Source: Hassallia byssoidea VB512170
Lineage (GTDB): Bacteria > Cyanobacteriota > Cyanobacteriia > Cyanobacteriales > Nostocaceae
NCBI RefSeq assembly: GCF_000817785.2
Contig: NZ_JTCM02000049.1
Coordinates: 1 to 47,669 of the forward strand
DNA length: 47,669 nt
Direction: 5' to 3'
The notes beneath the pieces are model-generated. The model saw nothing but the letters and a program-made list of their open reading frames with translations, did no database searches and was not told the origin of the DNA. A program made the translations under genes and the position numbers. Within the stretch, counting starts at the first letter, position 1, and each line of letters starts with the position of its first letter. Below are positions 25,949-34,484 of this stretch, in pieces.

Positions 25949-28282
25949 TCAAGATACTCGATATAGTTCTGACTTAAGAACGGACAATGCTTGTAAGTAA
26001 GCTTGCTTACCACCAAAAATCTTAATTATCTCTAACGGAGTGCCTAAATCGCTGATTGGTTTCACCTTTAATACATCCAGACTTTCAATATCTTCAATCC
26101 CCTCATCAGCATATTTATCCAACAAAGCATTGAGAACAGTTCTAGCTTGTTCGCCATACTTGCTAAAGTAGTCACGCTTGCGGACATTGTTCGCCCTTTC
26201 TTTCCGTGTTAGTGGCGGTTGATCAAAGACAATATGACAAATCAAGTCTAAGGGGTCAAAATCCTTACCAACCTCATTTTCCAAAGCTTCTAAAGGCACT
26301 CCCAACACTTGTAACTCTTGGATAATAGCCTGCTTCTGCTCCGTAGAGTGCCATTTCTTCAAGAAAGCATCTAACGAGGCATACTCCTGACTAACTGTTT
26401 TGCGAGTATAGTCTTTAATCGATTCCGTAATTAGCTTACCGTCTTTGCCGTGGTATTGCTCTCGGATAAAAGCAACAGACACCTCTTCGTCTGCAATTAC
26501 ATACCTATCCCGCGTTTGCTTGCGGCTAATCTCGCCATCATCTATAACTACCTCATCGTCTCCAGGATCGGGTGGGACAATTGGATCAATTGGCTTAGGT
26601 TGATAAATTTGTACAGGATCGCCATCAAAGTCAGGGTCAGCAAATAACTCAGTCGCTTTTTTAAAGTCGATAATTGTGAAGAACATTTTGCCATAGTCTT
26701 CATCAATGCGAGTTCCGCGACCAATAATTTGCTTAAACTTGGTCATTGACAGGATGCGCTGGTCTAAAACAATCAATTTACAGGTTTTAGCATCAACACC
26801 AGTCGTCAGTAACTCAGAGGTAGTAACAATCGTGGGATATTTACTTTCTGGGTCAATGAAATTATCTAGTTCTGCCTTACCCTGAGTATCATCCCCAGTA
26901 ATTCGCATAACGTAGCGGCTATTCTCCGCCATCAAATCAGTATTTTCGTTCACCAATGCCACCCGCATCCGTTCTGCGTGGTCAGTCGTCTCACAAAAAA
27001 TGATCGTTTTGGCAAAGCGATCGCTTGATTTGAGATAATCAGAAATAATCCGTGCAACTAACTCGGTACGCTTCTCTAAAACCAGAGTTCTATCAAAATC
27101 TCGCTGATTAAATACTTGGTCGGGAATTTCTTTACCATATTTATCCGTTTGTCCTGGCTTTGGTTTCCACCCACTCAAATCTTGAGCGAAGTCAATGCGA
27201 ATTACTTTGTAGGGAGCTAAAAAACCATCTTCAATCCCTTGTTTGAGCGAATAGGTAAAAACTGACTCGCCAAAATAATTGATATTAGAAACTTCTTCTG
27301 TTTCTCTTGGGGTAGCTGTCAAGCCAATCTGCGTAGCATTTCTAAAATATTGTAAAATTTCTCGCCATGCCGAATCCTCAGCCGCGCTTCCCCGATGGCA
27401 CTCATCTATAATAATTAAGTCAAAAAAATCTGGTGAAAATTGGCGATAAATGTTTTTCGCCTCTTCATTTCCCGTTACTGCCTGATATAGACATAGATAA
27501 ATTTCGTAAGATTTATCTATCTGTCGCTGCTTAATTTTGGTCATTTTTGAGGCAAAGGGTTTAAAGTCATTGACTCTAGTTTGATCGACCAAAATATTCC
27601 GATCTGCCAAAAACAGGATACGCTTTTTCGCCCCCGACTTCCACAACCGCCAGATAATCTGAAAAGCCGTAAAAGTCTTACCTGTACCCGTCGCCATCAC
27701 TAACAGAATGCGGTTTTCTCCTTTGGCGATCGCTTCAATTGTGCGATTAATGGCAATCTGTTGATAATAGCGTGGCTGTTTTTTATCAGGACTGGGATAG
27801 TAATCTTGAGCAACAATCGGCTGAATGTCTGAGTTAATTCCCTTCCAATCACAGTATTTTTGCCAAAGTTCTTCCGGTGTCGGGAACTTATCGAGGTATA
27901 TTTCTCGTTCTCGCTGTCCCTGAGTAATTGTGCGATCGCACATCATAAAAGCGTCGCCATTGGAGCTAAAGATGAATGGTACATCAATTAATTCACCAGT
28001 TGCGATCGCCTGCTGCATTCCCGCGCTGACACTGTGATTATTATCTTTAGCTTCAATGACAGCCAGTGGCACACCAGGTTTGTGATACAGCACATAATCA
28101 GCGCGTTTCTGCTCACCTCGACTAGCAAGCTTACCCCTAACAATCACCCTACCTTTTGTCAGAGTCACTTCCTCACGAATCTGAGTCTTAATGTCCCATC
28201 CCCGATTAATCAGAGCAGGTGTAATGTATTTCGTACAAATGTCACGTTCACTCAGAGATTTCTTGTCAATTTCTTCTGGCAT
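25949..28282 (-). CDS. hsdR: Type I restriction endonuclease subunit HsdR
   Basis: Motor and nuclease subunit that translocates DNA and cuts unmethylated targets. It has 777 residues: an N-terminal PD-(D/E)XK nuclease with D62 (RADYVLYH) and E77-x-K79 (VIEAKD), Walker A ATGTGKT (197-203), DECH box (293-296), a second RecA-like lobe with [12 protein letters not shown], and a C-terminal helical domain for HsdM binding. The length fits the EcoEI-like subgroup, shorter than EcoKI HsdR. It is the first gene of the minus-strand hsd cluster; the AT-rich stretch 28283-28402 should hold its promoter. Confidence 0.95.
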   Translation of the reverse strand: MPEEIDKKSLSERDICTKYITPALINRGWDIKTQIREEVTLTKGRVIVRGKLASRGEQKRADYVLYHKPGVPLAVIEAKDNNHSVSAGMQQAIATGELIDVPFIFSSNGDAFMMCDRTITQGQREREIYLDKFPTPEELWQKYCDWKGINSDIQPIVAQDYYPSPDKKQPRYYQQIAINRTIEAIAKGENRILLVMATGTGKTFTAFQIIWRLWKSGAKKRILFLADRNILVDQTRVNDFKPFASKMTKIKQRQIDKSYEIYLCLYQAVTGNEEAKNIYRQFSPDFFDLIIIDECHRGSAAEDSAWREILQYFRNATQIGLTATPRETEEVSNINYFGESVFTYSLKQGIEDGFLAPYKVIRIDFAQDLSGWKPKPGQTDKYGKEIPDQVFNQRDFDRTLVLEKRTELVARIISDYLKSSDRFAKTIIFCETTDHAERMRVALVNENTDLMAENSRYVMRITGDDTQGKAELDNFIDPESKYPTIVTTSELLTTGVDAKTCKLIVLDQRILSMTKFKQIIGRGTRIDEDYGKMFFTIIDFKKATELFADPDFDGDPVQIYQPKPIDPIVPPDPGDDEVVIDDGEISRKQTRDRYVIADEEVSVAFIREQYHGKDGKLITESIKDYTRKTVSQEYASLDAFLKKWHSTEQKQAIIQELQVLGVPLEALENEVGKDFDPLDLICHIVFDQPPLTRKERANNVRKRDYFSKYGEQARTVLNALLDKYADEGIEDIESLDVLKVKPISDLGTPLEIIKIFGGKQAYLQALSVLKSELYRVS

Positions 28283-28402
28283 AAAAGGTCAGCTTGAGGT
28301 CGATCACACGTAGTATAATTATATACTAATTTAAAAAATCTTAAGTATGAGACTTGTGTTGCGCTATTTTGCAACCACTGAACTTATATATCCAACGTCA
28401 AA

Positions 28403-28879
28403 TTAGCTACTAAAGCTTTTAAGATTGTCCCTTAATTGTTGATGCACGCGATCGCACCAAAATGGAATCACAGTTTGTCCTTGACAAAGGGCTTCTAGGG
28501 CAGCTTGTTTATCAAACTCTGCCATTTGCAAAGGTTGTTCATGCGATGGCGAAACGCCCACCTTCGGTGATCGCGTGGGTAATAACATTAGCCGCTTCAT
28601 CTTTTCTTCGGGGACAGACTCATCAAATAACCAAGGTTCCCGTTCGCGCAGTGTTTCCAATGCTGCATGGCAAACCTCAAAATTTAAACCGATTGACAGC
28701 AACTGTTCCATTACCGTTAACGCCAACAGATCAGCTTTGGAGTAGTAAACATTACGACCTTTACCACTACTGTTAACCGTAGGTACTATAACTCCCTTCT
28801 CCCGCCAATACTGCAACTGACGGCGAGAGCAATGAGTAATTTCTGCAGCTTCGGTGCTTGTGTAGAACTTTCCTTCCAT
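28403..28879 (-). CDS. cvkR: MerR-type regulator adjacent to cas12k (CvkR-like)
   Basis: Transcription regulator of the CAST. From the ATG at 28879 it has 158 residues: MEGKFYTSTEAAEITHCSRRQ begins a MerR winged helix with LQYWREKGVIVPTVNSSGKG, followed by a dimerisation region and a C-terminal EALCQGQTVIPFWCDRVHQQ. The frame stays open upstream to 28981, but that would overlap the cas12k start and cover the promoter. V-K CASTs commonly have this divergent regulator next to cas12k; in Anabaena it is known as CvkR, a repressor of cas12k. The DNA of its last 120 bases recurs at 19311-19437. The ligand, if any, is unknown. Symbol by analogy. Confidence 0.85.
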   Translation of the reverse strand: MEGKFYTSTEAAEITHCSRRQLQYWREKGVIVPTVNSSGKGRNVYYSKADLLALTVMEQLLSIGLNFEVCHAALETLREREPWLFDESVPEEKMKRLMLLPTRSPKVGVSPSHEQPLQMAEFDKQAALEALCQGQTVIPFWCDRVHQQLRDNLKSFSS

Positions 28880-28960
28880 AAGAATCATCCTATAGAATGA
28901 TCTTTTAAAACACATTATTTTTTCGTAAAACATGATGTGTTTTTGTGACAATTTATTTTT
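28880..28960. promoter_or_regulatory. Divergent promoter region of cvkR and cas12k
   Basis: 81 bp between the two start codons. Inverted arms AAAACACAT (28907-28915) and ATGTGTTTT (28935-28943), with a 19-bp spacer, form a good candidate operator for the MerR-type protein. A second imperfect pair ATCAT/ATGAT lies at 28885-28902 next to the cvkR start. No consensus -10/-35 can be fixed by eye. Confidence 0.6.
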
Positions 28961-30880
28961 ATGAGCCAGATTACTATTCAATGTTGCCTAATTGCCAGTG
29001 AATCTACCCGCCAAAAACTCTGGAAGTTAATGGCACATTTGAACACACCCCTAATTAACGAACTGCTTCAACAACTTAGTAAACATCCAGATTTTGAGAA
29101 ATGGCGAAAAAATGGCAAACTACCGTCAACTGTTGTTAACCAACTTTGCCAACCCCTAAAAACTGACCCTAGCTTTACGGGTCAGCCCAGCCGTTTGTAT
29201 CTATCAGCAATTCATGTTGTGGATTACATCTACAAATCTTGGCTGGCCATACAGAAACGGCTACAGCAGCAGCTAGATGGCAAGATACGCTGGCTAGAAA
29301 TGCTGAACAGCGATGCTGAATTAATAGAAATTAGCGGTTGTAGCTTAGAGGCAATTCGTACCAAAGCTGCCGAGATTTTGGCAATAGCTACGCCAGATTC
29401 TGACGTAGCTGCTCCTTTGACTAAAACAGGAAAGGCTAAAAAATCCAAAAAATCATCCGCTTCCAATCCTGACCGTAGCTTATCTCATAAATTATTTGAT
29501 GCTTACCAAGAAACGGACGACATACTCAGCCGTAGCGCCATCAGTTACCTGCTGAGAAATGGCTGCAAACTTAATGACAAAGAAGAAGACCTCGAAAAAT
29601 TTGCTAAACGCCGCCGTAAGGTTGAAATCCAAATTCAACGGCTAACAGACAAGCTAACAAGTCGAATTCCCAAGGGTCGAGATTTAACCAATGCTAAATG
29701 GTTAGAGACACTCTTCACTGCTACAACCACCGTTCCAGAAGACAATGTTGAAGCAAAACGCTGGCAGGATATTCTGTTAACCCGATCAAGTTCTGTTCCA
29801 TTTCCCTTAATTTTTGAAACGAACGAAGACCTAGTTTGGTCAAAAAATGAAAAAGGTAGACTCTGTGTTCACTTCAATGGCTTGAGTGATTTAACTTTTG
29901 AAGTGTATTGCGATCGCCGTCAACTGCACTGGTTTAAACGCTTCTTAGAAGACCAACAGACTAAACGCAAAAGCAAAAATCAGCATTCTAGTGGCTTGTT
30001 TACTCTCAGAAATGGTCGTTTAGCTTGGCAAGAAGGTGAAGGTAAAGGTGAACCTTGGCAAATTAACCGATTGACCCTTTATTGCTGTGTAGACAATCGC
30101 CTGTGGAGTGCTGAAGGCACAGAACAGGTTCGCCAAGAGAAAGAAGAGGAGATTACCAAATTCATCACCAAAATGAACGAGAAAAGTGACCTGAGCGAAA
30201 CACAGCAAGCTTTTATTAAACGTAAAGAATCAACACTAACTCGAATTAACAATTCTTTTGAGCGTCCTAGTCAATTCCTTTACCAAGGTCAATCACACAT
30301 TTTAGTAGGTGTAAGCCTGGGGCTAGAAAAACCTGCAACTGTTGCTGTAGTAGATGCGATCGCAGGCAAAGTCTTAGCTTACCGGAGTATTAAACAATTA
30401 CTTGGTGACAATTACGAACTTCTCAATCGCCAGAGACGACAACAGCAGTACCTATCTCACGAACGCCACAAAGCACAAAAAAGCTTCTCTCCCAATCAAT
30501 TTGGTACATCTGAGTTAGGGCAGTATGTAGACAGATTATTGGCTAAAGAAATTATTGCGATCGCACAAACCCATAAAGCTGGCAGTATAGTTTTGCCTAA
30601 GCTAGGGGATATGCGAGAGATTGTCCAAAGTGAAATTCAAGCCATAGCCGAAGAAAAATTTCCCGGTTATGTTGAAGGTCAGCAAAAATATGCCAAACAG
30701 TACCGGGTTAACGTCCATGGGTGGAGCCACAGCAGATTAATTCAGAGCATTCAAAGTAAAGCCGCTCAGATAGGAATTGTGATTGAAGAGGGAAAACAAC
30801 CGATTCGAGGCAGTCCCCAGGACAAAGCAAAGGAATTAGCACTTTCTGCTTACAATCTTCGCCTAGCTAGGCGAAGTTGA
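28961..30880 (+). CDS. cas12k: Cas12k, nuclease-dead type V-K effector
   Basis: RNA-guided DNA-binding protein that marks the insertion site for TniQ-TnsC-TnsB. 639 residues, normal for Cas12k. The C-terminal RuvC-like fold lacks the catalytic acids: the first RuvC strand reads GVSLGLEKPATVAVVDA without the usual Asp, the second reads IVLPKLGDMREIV, and the C-terminus is ALSAYNLRLARRS. Target cutting is therefore not expected. An N-terminal recognition lobe and a Lys/Arg-rich region (KRRRKVEIQIQRL) would bind tracrRNA. The ATG at 28961 follows a short AT-rich leader shared with the divergent regulator gene. The tracrRNA begins 28 bp after the stop. Confidence 0.97.
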   Translation: MSQITIQCCLIASESTRQKLWKLMAHLNTPLINELLQQLSKHPDFEKWRKNGKLPSTVVNQLCQPLKTDPSFTGQPSRLYLSAIHVVDYIYKSWLAIQKRLQQQLDGKIRWLEMLNSDAELIEISGCSLEAIRTKAAEILAIATPDSDVAAPLTKTGKAKKSKKSSASNPDRSLSHKLFDAYQETDDILSRSAISYLLRNGCKLNDKEEDLEKFAKRRRKVEIQIQRLTDKLTSRIPKGRDLTNAKWLETLFTATTTVPEDNVEAKRWQDILLTRSSSVPFPLIFETNEDLVWSKNEKGRLCVHFNGLSDLTFEVYCDRRQLHWFKRFLEDQQTKRKSKNQHSSGLFTLRNGRLAWQEGEGKGEPWQINRLTLYCCVDNRLWSAEGTEQVRQEKEEEITKFITKMNEKSDLSETQQAFIKRKESTLTRINNSFERPSQFLYQGQSHILVGVSLGLEKPATVAVVDAIAGKVLAYRSIKQLLGDNYELLNRQRRQQQYLSHERHKAQKSFSPNQFGTSELGQYVDRLLAKEIIAIAQTHKAGSIVLPKLGDMREIVQSEIQAIAEEKFPGYVEGQQKYAKQYRVNVHGWSHSRLIQSIQSKAAQIGIVIEEGKQPIRGSPQDKAKELALSAYNLRLARRS

Positions 30881-30907
30881 CAAATATCTGAACCTTGACA
30901 ATAAAAT

Positions 30908-31126
30908 AATAAATAGCGCCGCAGTTCATGCTGCTTGCAGCCTGTGAACTGTGTTAAATGAGGGTTAGTTTGACTGTAGCAATACAGTCTTGCTTTCTGA
31001 CCCTAGTAGCTGCTCACCCTGATGCTGCTGTCTTCGGACAGGATAGGTGCGCTCCCAGCAATAAGGGCGCGGATGTACTGCTGTAGTGGCTACTGAATCA
31101 CCCCCGATCAAGGGGGAACCCTCCCC
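30908..31126 (+). ncRNA. tracrRNA of the type V-K system
   Basis: About 219 nt with strong similarity, from memory, to the ShCAST tracrRNA: AATAGCGCCGCAGTTCATGC, a long multi-stem region (TGAGGGTTAGTTTGACTGTA and TACAGTC), GGATAGGTGCGCTCCCAGC, AAGGGCGCGGATGTACTGCT, and a terminal CCCCCGATCAAGGGGG hairpin. The anti-repeat AACCCTCCC (31117-31125) is complementary to GGGAGGGTT of the CRISPR repeats. Ends are approximate. It is read in the same direction as cas12k and the array. Confidence 0.93.
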
Positions 31127-31325
31127 AATTCTTCATTTGACGCTTTTTAGCAAAGTGAAATTTGCTAGAAGATTCGCGCAAACTCTGAAAACCTTACCAT
31201 ACAAGGAATTTAGTTATAAATTTCTTTTGTGAACAATTCAAAAATTACATCCTGGAAGGATATTTGACGAGGTTCGCGCAAGTAAGCTCTGGAAACGTTG
31301 CTAGGCAAGGGTTTGATCTAGTGCC
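31127..31325 (+). promoter_or_regulatory. CRISPR leader region
   Basis: About 200 bp AT-rich sequence between tracrRNA and array, with no gene. TTCGCGCAA occurs twice (31173-31181, 31273-31281), each followed by a loosely similar CTCTGAAAACC/CTCTGGAAACG stretch. It is probably the array promoter/leader, although V-K elements lack adaptation genes. Confidence 0.55.
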
Positions 31326-31791
31326 GTCGCAACCCTTCTTCCAGCTATGGGAGGGTTGAAAGAGACCATAGCTTCCAGTCAGAAGTAGTTAACTGGTCGT
31401 CGCAACCCTTCTTCCAGCTATGGGAGGGTTGAAAGGAGCTTACAGTTCCTGCTGCCCCCAAATACAACCGTCGCAACCCTTCTTCCAGCTATGGGAGGGT
31501 TGAAAGGAAGGCTTGCCCGTTTTTCGATATTATTGAAAAAGTCGCAACCCTTCTTCCAGCTATGGGAGGGTTGAAAGCAAGCACCTTACCCGTTTTTTCA
31601 TTCTACGGTAGTCGCAACCCTTCTTCCAGCTATGGGAGGGTTGAAAGTAAATGTGGTAATAGTGAATGTCATAGTATTTTTAGTTGCAACCCTTCTTCGA
31701 GCTATGGGAGGGTTGAAAGTAAAGCCATGTTGAGAGCAATATTCGCTATCAAACGTTGCAACCCTTCTTCCAGCGATGGGAGGGTTGAAAG
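31326..31791 (+). CRISPR. Type V-K CRISPR array: seven 37-bp repeats, six spacers
   Basis: Repeats start at 31326, 31399, 31470, 31541, 31611, 31683 and 31755. Each begins GTCGCAACCC (GTTGCAACCC in the last two) and ends GGGAGGGTTGAAAG. Spacers are 36, 34, 34, 33, 35 and 35 bp. The last two repeats carry point changes (GTTG start, TTCGAGC, CAGCGATG), as expected at the leader-distal end, which places the leader on the tracrRNA side. I see no match of the six spacers within this window. The open frame across 31562-31834 is repeat translation. Confidence 0.98.
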
Positions 31792-31837
31792 ATATTTGAA
31801 ACTGAGATTAGTTTTGGGTTTCAGTAAGTATTAAATT

Positions 31838-31871
31838 TAGGGGTGGGTTGAAAGCAAGTCCTTTTATCCGC
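31838..31871 (+). CRISPR. Delocalised homing repeat and spacer matching tRNA-Leu
   Basis: A truncated repeat (TAGGGGTGGGTTGAAAG, 31838-31854) lies 46 bp after the array. The next 17 bases, CAAGTCCTTTTATCCGC (31855-31871), equal the 3' end of the tRNA-Leu gene (minus strand, 32089 to 32073), where they follow GGTT, a fitting V-K PAM. Downstream bases do not match. Such homing guides beside tRNA genes are known for V-K CASTs. Confidence 0.93.
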
Positions 31872-31917
31872 TTGTTTGAATTGTTCTGTATGATAATTAC
31901 AGAGTGTATTATCTTAG

Positions 31918-32029
31918 CGACATTAATTTGTCACCATTAAATGAGCGACACCTAATTTGCCACGACGACAACTAGTCTGGCTCAATGACAACAATTTGTC
32001 ACCGACGACATATAATTAGTCACTGTACA
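31918..32029 (-). promoter_or_regulatory. CAST right end with TnsB-type binding sites
   Basis: Sites in the opposite orientation to the left end: CGACATTAATTTGTCA (31918-31933), CGACACCTAATTTGCCA (31946-31962), TGACAACAATTTGTCA (31986-32001) and terminal CGACATATAATTAGTCACTGTACA (32006-32029). The final TGTACA mirrors the left terminus. Confidence 0.92.
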
Positions 32030-32034
32030 TTAAG
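32030..32034. repeat. Target-site duplication, right copy (TTAAG)
   Basis: Identical to 10733-10737 and directly abutting the right terminus. Confidence 0.93.
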
Positions 32035-32036
32035 TA

Positions 32037-32060
32037 TAAATTGTAGCCAAAAAACTACAA
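32037..32060 (-). terminator. Probable terminator of tRNA-Leu
   Basis: On the minus strand TTGTAG and CTACAA arms (32041-32046, 32055-32060) enclose a T-rich loop and are followed by TTTAT. It lies 12 bp downstream of the tRNA 3' end, so the transposon inserted just beyond the transcription unit. Confidence 0.55.
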
Positions 32061-32071
32061 CTTTTAAATAG

Positions 32072-32153
32072 TGCGGATAAAAGGACTTGAACCTTCACTC
32101 CTCTCGGAACTAGAACCTAAATCTAGCGCGTCTGCCAATTCCGCCATATCCGC
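32072..32153 (-). tRNA. tRNA-Leu (anticodon UAG)
   Basis: 82 nt on the minus strand including the discriminator A. Acceptor arms GCGGATA and TATCCGC pair perfectly. The anticodon stem CTAGA/TCTAG encloses loop TTTAGGT, giving UAG. There is a short variable arm (TTCCGAGAGGAG) and a T arm with GGTTCAAGTCC. CCA is not encoded. Its 3' end is the homing target of the CAST. Confidence 0.95.
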
Positions 32154-32186
32154 ATCAGTTTTCTATATTAGCATAACAAATCATCT

Positions 32187-32445
32187 GTGGCAATAGGGAA
32201 TTGGGAATTGGGCATGGGGCAATGGGCATGGGGGAGCCAGTGCGTTGGGGAGGCAGTGCGTTGCGGGGGTGGAGGAGTTTGTAGCACCTGCCGTCGGGGA
32301 TGCCGACAGTCACGCATCTGGCGTCATGGGCAATGGGGCAGGGGGGACAAGGGGGGCTTTCTTAGGCTTTCTTAGGCTTTCTTAGGCAGGGGGAGTTAAA
32401 ATTACCAATGCCCAATGCCCTATGCCCTATGCCCTATGCCCAATT
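32187..32445. repeat. Degenerate short-repeat spacer
   Basis: GGGAATTGGGAATTGGGCAT-type words, two AGTGCGTTG units (related to 1385-1500), three exact GCTTTCTTAG copies (32356-32385) and CAATGCCCTATGCCC words. Non-coding spacer between tRNA-Leu and the alanine racemase stop. Confidence 0.75.
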
Positions 32446-32450
32446 TTCAA

Positions 32451-33638
32451 TCAAATCACACCAACACGAGGCAGACGATGTTTGAATCCGCAGAGAATTT
32501 CCCAAGAAATGGTGTTTAATTGTTCTGCCCAATCGTCGGCAGTAATTTTTTCTTTTCCCTCTTCCCCAAGTAAGGTGACTATTTCGCCTTCTTGTATATT
32601 TGGTAAAGTGCTGACATCGAGCATTAATTGATCCATTGTAATTGCGCCAATCTGTGGTACTCGTCTGCCTTGAATTAATACTTGCATTTTGCCGGAGAGA
32701 TTGCGAGGAACTCCATCAGCATAACCAATACCGACGACGGCAAGGCGCATTTCGTGTGGGGCAATAAATTGATGACCGTAGCTGACACCAGTGCCAGCAG
32801 CGATGGTTTTGATGTGGGTGACTCGCGCTTTTAATTGTAAAACTGGCTTTAAGTCAAGACGCGATCGCAAGTGAACAGCTGGCGAAAGTCCGTATATAGC
32901 TAACCCCACACGCACCATATCATAATGTAAAGCCGGATCTGCAAGAGTGGCGGCTGAATTTGCCAAATGTAAACTTGGTGGTTTTATTCCCAAAGCTTTA
33001 ATTTGGGCGATCGCCGACTCAAATCGTTGATGCTGTTGTATCATCACTTGCGGATCGAGACTATCTGCGGTTGCCAAGTGAGAATAAATGCTTTTTATTT
33101 CTAAATGAGGCAAAGAATGCACTAACTGGACAAACTCACCTGCTTGCTGCCAATTTGTACCTAATCTAGACATTCCCGTGTCTAGTTTGATGTGTACGGG
33201 GATGGAGTCAGTAAATTTAATCGCTTCTAAAGTGTCGGAAAATATTAGTGCTTGCTTTGGGCTGCACAGTGTAGGCTGAAGTTTCCAGTGAGCGATCGCG
33301 TGAATTTGCTCTAATGTATGAGTTGCTCCTAAAATCAAAATCGGAGCTTTAATTCCAGCTTCACGTAATTGAATTCCCTCTGGAACCGTAGCGACTCCTA
33401 ACCAACTTGCCCCGGATTGTAACACTGTCTGAGCGACTGTTACAGATCCATGTCCATAAGCATCAGCTTTTACCACTGCCATTAACTCAGTACGTGGCGA
33501 TAACAAACTTCGCAACTGATGTACATTAAAAGACAAAGCACCTAAATCAATTTCCACCCAAGCGCGTTGCGAGAACCACGCATAAGTGTCGCACTGCTGA
33601 TTTTGCGCCACACTATGAGTTTGCTTGCGACTTAACAT
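32451..33638 (-). CDS. alr: Alanine racemase
   Basis: PLP enzyme converting L- to D-alanine for peptidoglycan. It has 395 residues with the PLP lysine in MAVVKADAYGHG, the catalytic tyrosine in GVSYGHQF, and the C-terminal block IGAITMDQLMLDVS. The first 25 residues (MLSRKQTHSVAQNQQCDTYA) are a non-conserved extension, with the core starting at RAWVEIDLGAL; no better internal Met is seen. It is transcribed alone, convergent with nothing but the repeat-filled spacer. Confidence 0.95.
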   Translation of the reverse strand: MLSRKQTHSVAQNQQCDTYAWFSQRAWVEIDLGALSFNVHQLRSLLSPRTELMAVVKADAYGHGSVTVAQTVLQSGASWLGVATVPEGIQLREAGIKAPILILGATHTLEQIHAIAHWKLQPTLCSPKQALIFSDTLEAIKFTDSIPVHIKLDTGMSRLGTNWQQAGEFVQLVHSLPHLEIKSIYSHLATADSLDPQVMIQQHQRFESAIAQIKALGIKPPSLHLANSAATLADPALHYDMVRVGLAIYGLSPAVHLRSRLDLKPVLQLKARVTHIKTIAAGTGVSYGHQFIAPHEMRLAVVGIGYADGVPRNLSGKMQVLIQGRRVPQIGAITMDQLMLDVSTLPNIQEGEIVTLLGEEGKEKITADDWAEQLNTISWEILCGFKHRLPRVGVI

Positions 33639-33803
33639 TTTTACCTTCTCCTATCACACCATTTTGATAGATATCTGTGACTATCTAGTTATTCCACCGC
33701 TAGAAGCACTCATCAGATTTAATCAGAAAGTTGACTTTTCGTCACTTGATTGGCACAAGCTGATAATTTGATGCTGGCAAAGTTAAGTCTAGTATCATTT
33801 TTC

Positions 33804-33857
33804 ACTCCCCCTTGTCCCCCCACTCCCCCTTGTCCCCCCACTCCCCCTTGTCCCCCC
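33804..33857. repeat. Three tandem 18-bp repeats
   Basis: Unit ACTCCCCCTTGTCCCCCC repeated exactly three times, followed by a partial copy. In the divergent spacer between alr and the HNH gene. Confidence 0.9.
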
Positions 33858-33986
33858 ACTCCCCACTCCCCTAGAAAGACTTATCAAAAATATCTAAATT
33901 CTGCCGGAAGTATAATTTATTCTCATCTTCCAAGCCGAGTATAATTGTGTTAATATATGTAAAACTAATACCTTGAGCGTTAATCA

Positions 33987-34484
33987 ATGGGGAAGGTTTT
34001 AGTCCTTAACGCCTCTTACGAACCGCTCAACATCACTTCTTGGCGTCGCGCGGTGGTTTTGTTGATCAAAGGCAAGGCAGAGCGGGTGGAACACAATGGG
34101 AAATTTTTGTATTCGGAATTTCCGCTGCCAACTGTGATCCGCTTGCGCCATTATGTGCGCGTTCCCTACAAGGAAATTCCTCTTACTCGCCGAAATATAT
34201 TGCATCGTGACGGTCACACTTGTCAATACTGCGGTTACACAGGAGATGAGTTGACGCTAGACCACGTTTTACCGCGATCGCGTCGTGGTGGCGATACCTG
34301 GGATAACATTGTTACAGCTTGTGTCCGCTGCAATGTTAAAAAAGGCAACCGCACGCCTCACGAAGCTAACATGCCTTTGCGTCATCCGCCCAGACAGCCT
34401 TATAGCAGCCTCTACTTTGAGGTCAGCAAACATCTTAAAAGTGGACTTCACCAAGAGTGGCAAAAATATGTCATAGGACTTTGA
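33987..34484 (+). CDS. HNH endonuclease-domain protein
   Basis: 165 residues. The N-terminal MGKVLVLNASYEPLNITSWR and the zinc-binding HNH core CQYCGYTGDELTLDHVLPRS with GGDTWDNIVTACVRCNVKKG are complete (paired CxxC, DH, N, final CxxC). This form is widespread and single-copy in cyanobacteria and is probably a housekeeping nuclease rather than a homing enzyme. The exact substrate is unknown. It stands alone, with long spacers on both sides. Confidence 0.92.
   Translation: MGKVLVLNASYEPLNITSWRRAVVLLIKGKAERVEHNGKFLYSEFPLPTVIRLRHYVRVPYKEIPLTRRNILHRDGHTCQYCGYTGDELTLDHVLPRSRRGGDTWDNIVTACVRCNVKKGNRTPHEANMPLRHPPRQPYSSLYFEVSKHLKSGLHQEWQKYVIGL

Larger units (their letters stand above)
10738..32029 (+). 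mobile_element. Complete type V-K CRISPR-associated transposon (CAST), 21,292 bp
   Basis: The element begins with TGTACAGTGAC and ends with the inverted counterpart GTCACTGTACA. Both ends carry several TnsB-like sites and the element is flanked by TTAAG duplications. It carries every known type V-K component in the usual order: tnsB, tnsC, tniQ, cargo, MerR-type regulator, cas12k, tracrRNA, CRISPR array, homing spacer. The tracrRNA is close to that of the Scytonema hofmannii ShCAST as I remember it. All core genes are intact, so it may still be active. Cargo: an Argonaute operon and a type I restriction-modification system with a toxin-antitoxin pair. Confidence 0.97.

Noticed and set aside
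28880-28981. Extended start of the cvkR-like gene at 28981
   Set aside because: It would overlap the cas12k start and cover the shared promoter; the MerR domain begins at the ATG at 28879.
31326-31791. Array spacers targeting genes in this window
   Set aside because: I compared the six spacers by eye with the window and saw no convincing match; only the delocalised spacer matches.
31562-31834. 90-residue open frame through the CRISPR array
   Set aside because: It consists of translated repeats and spacers.
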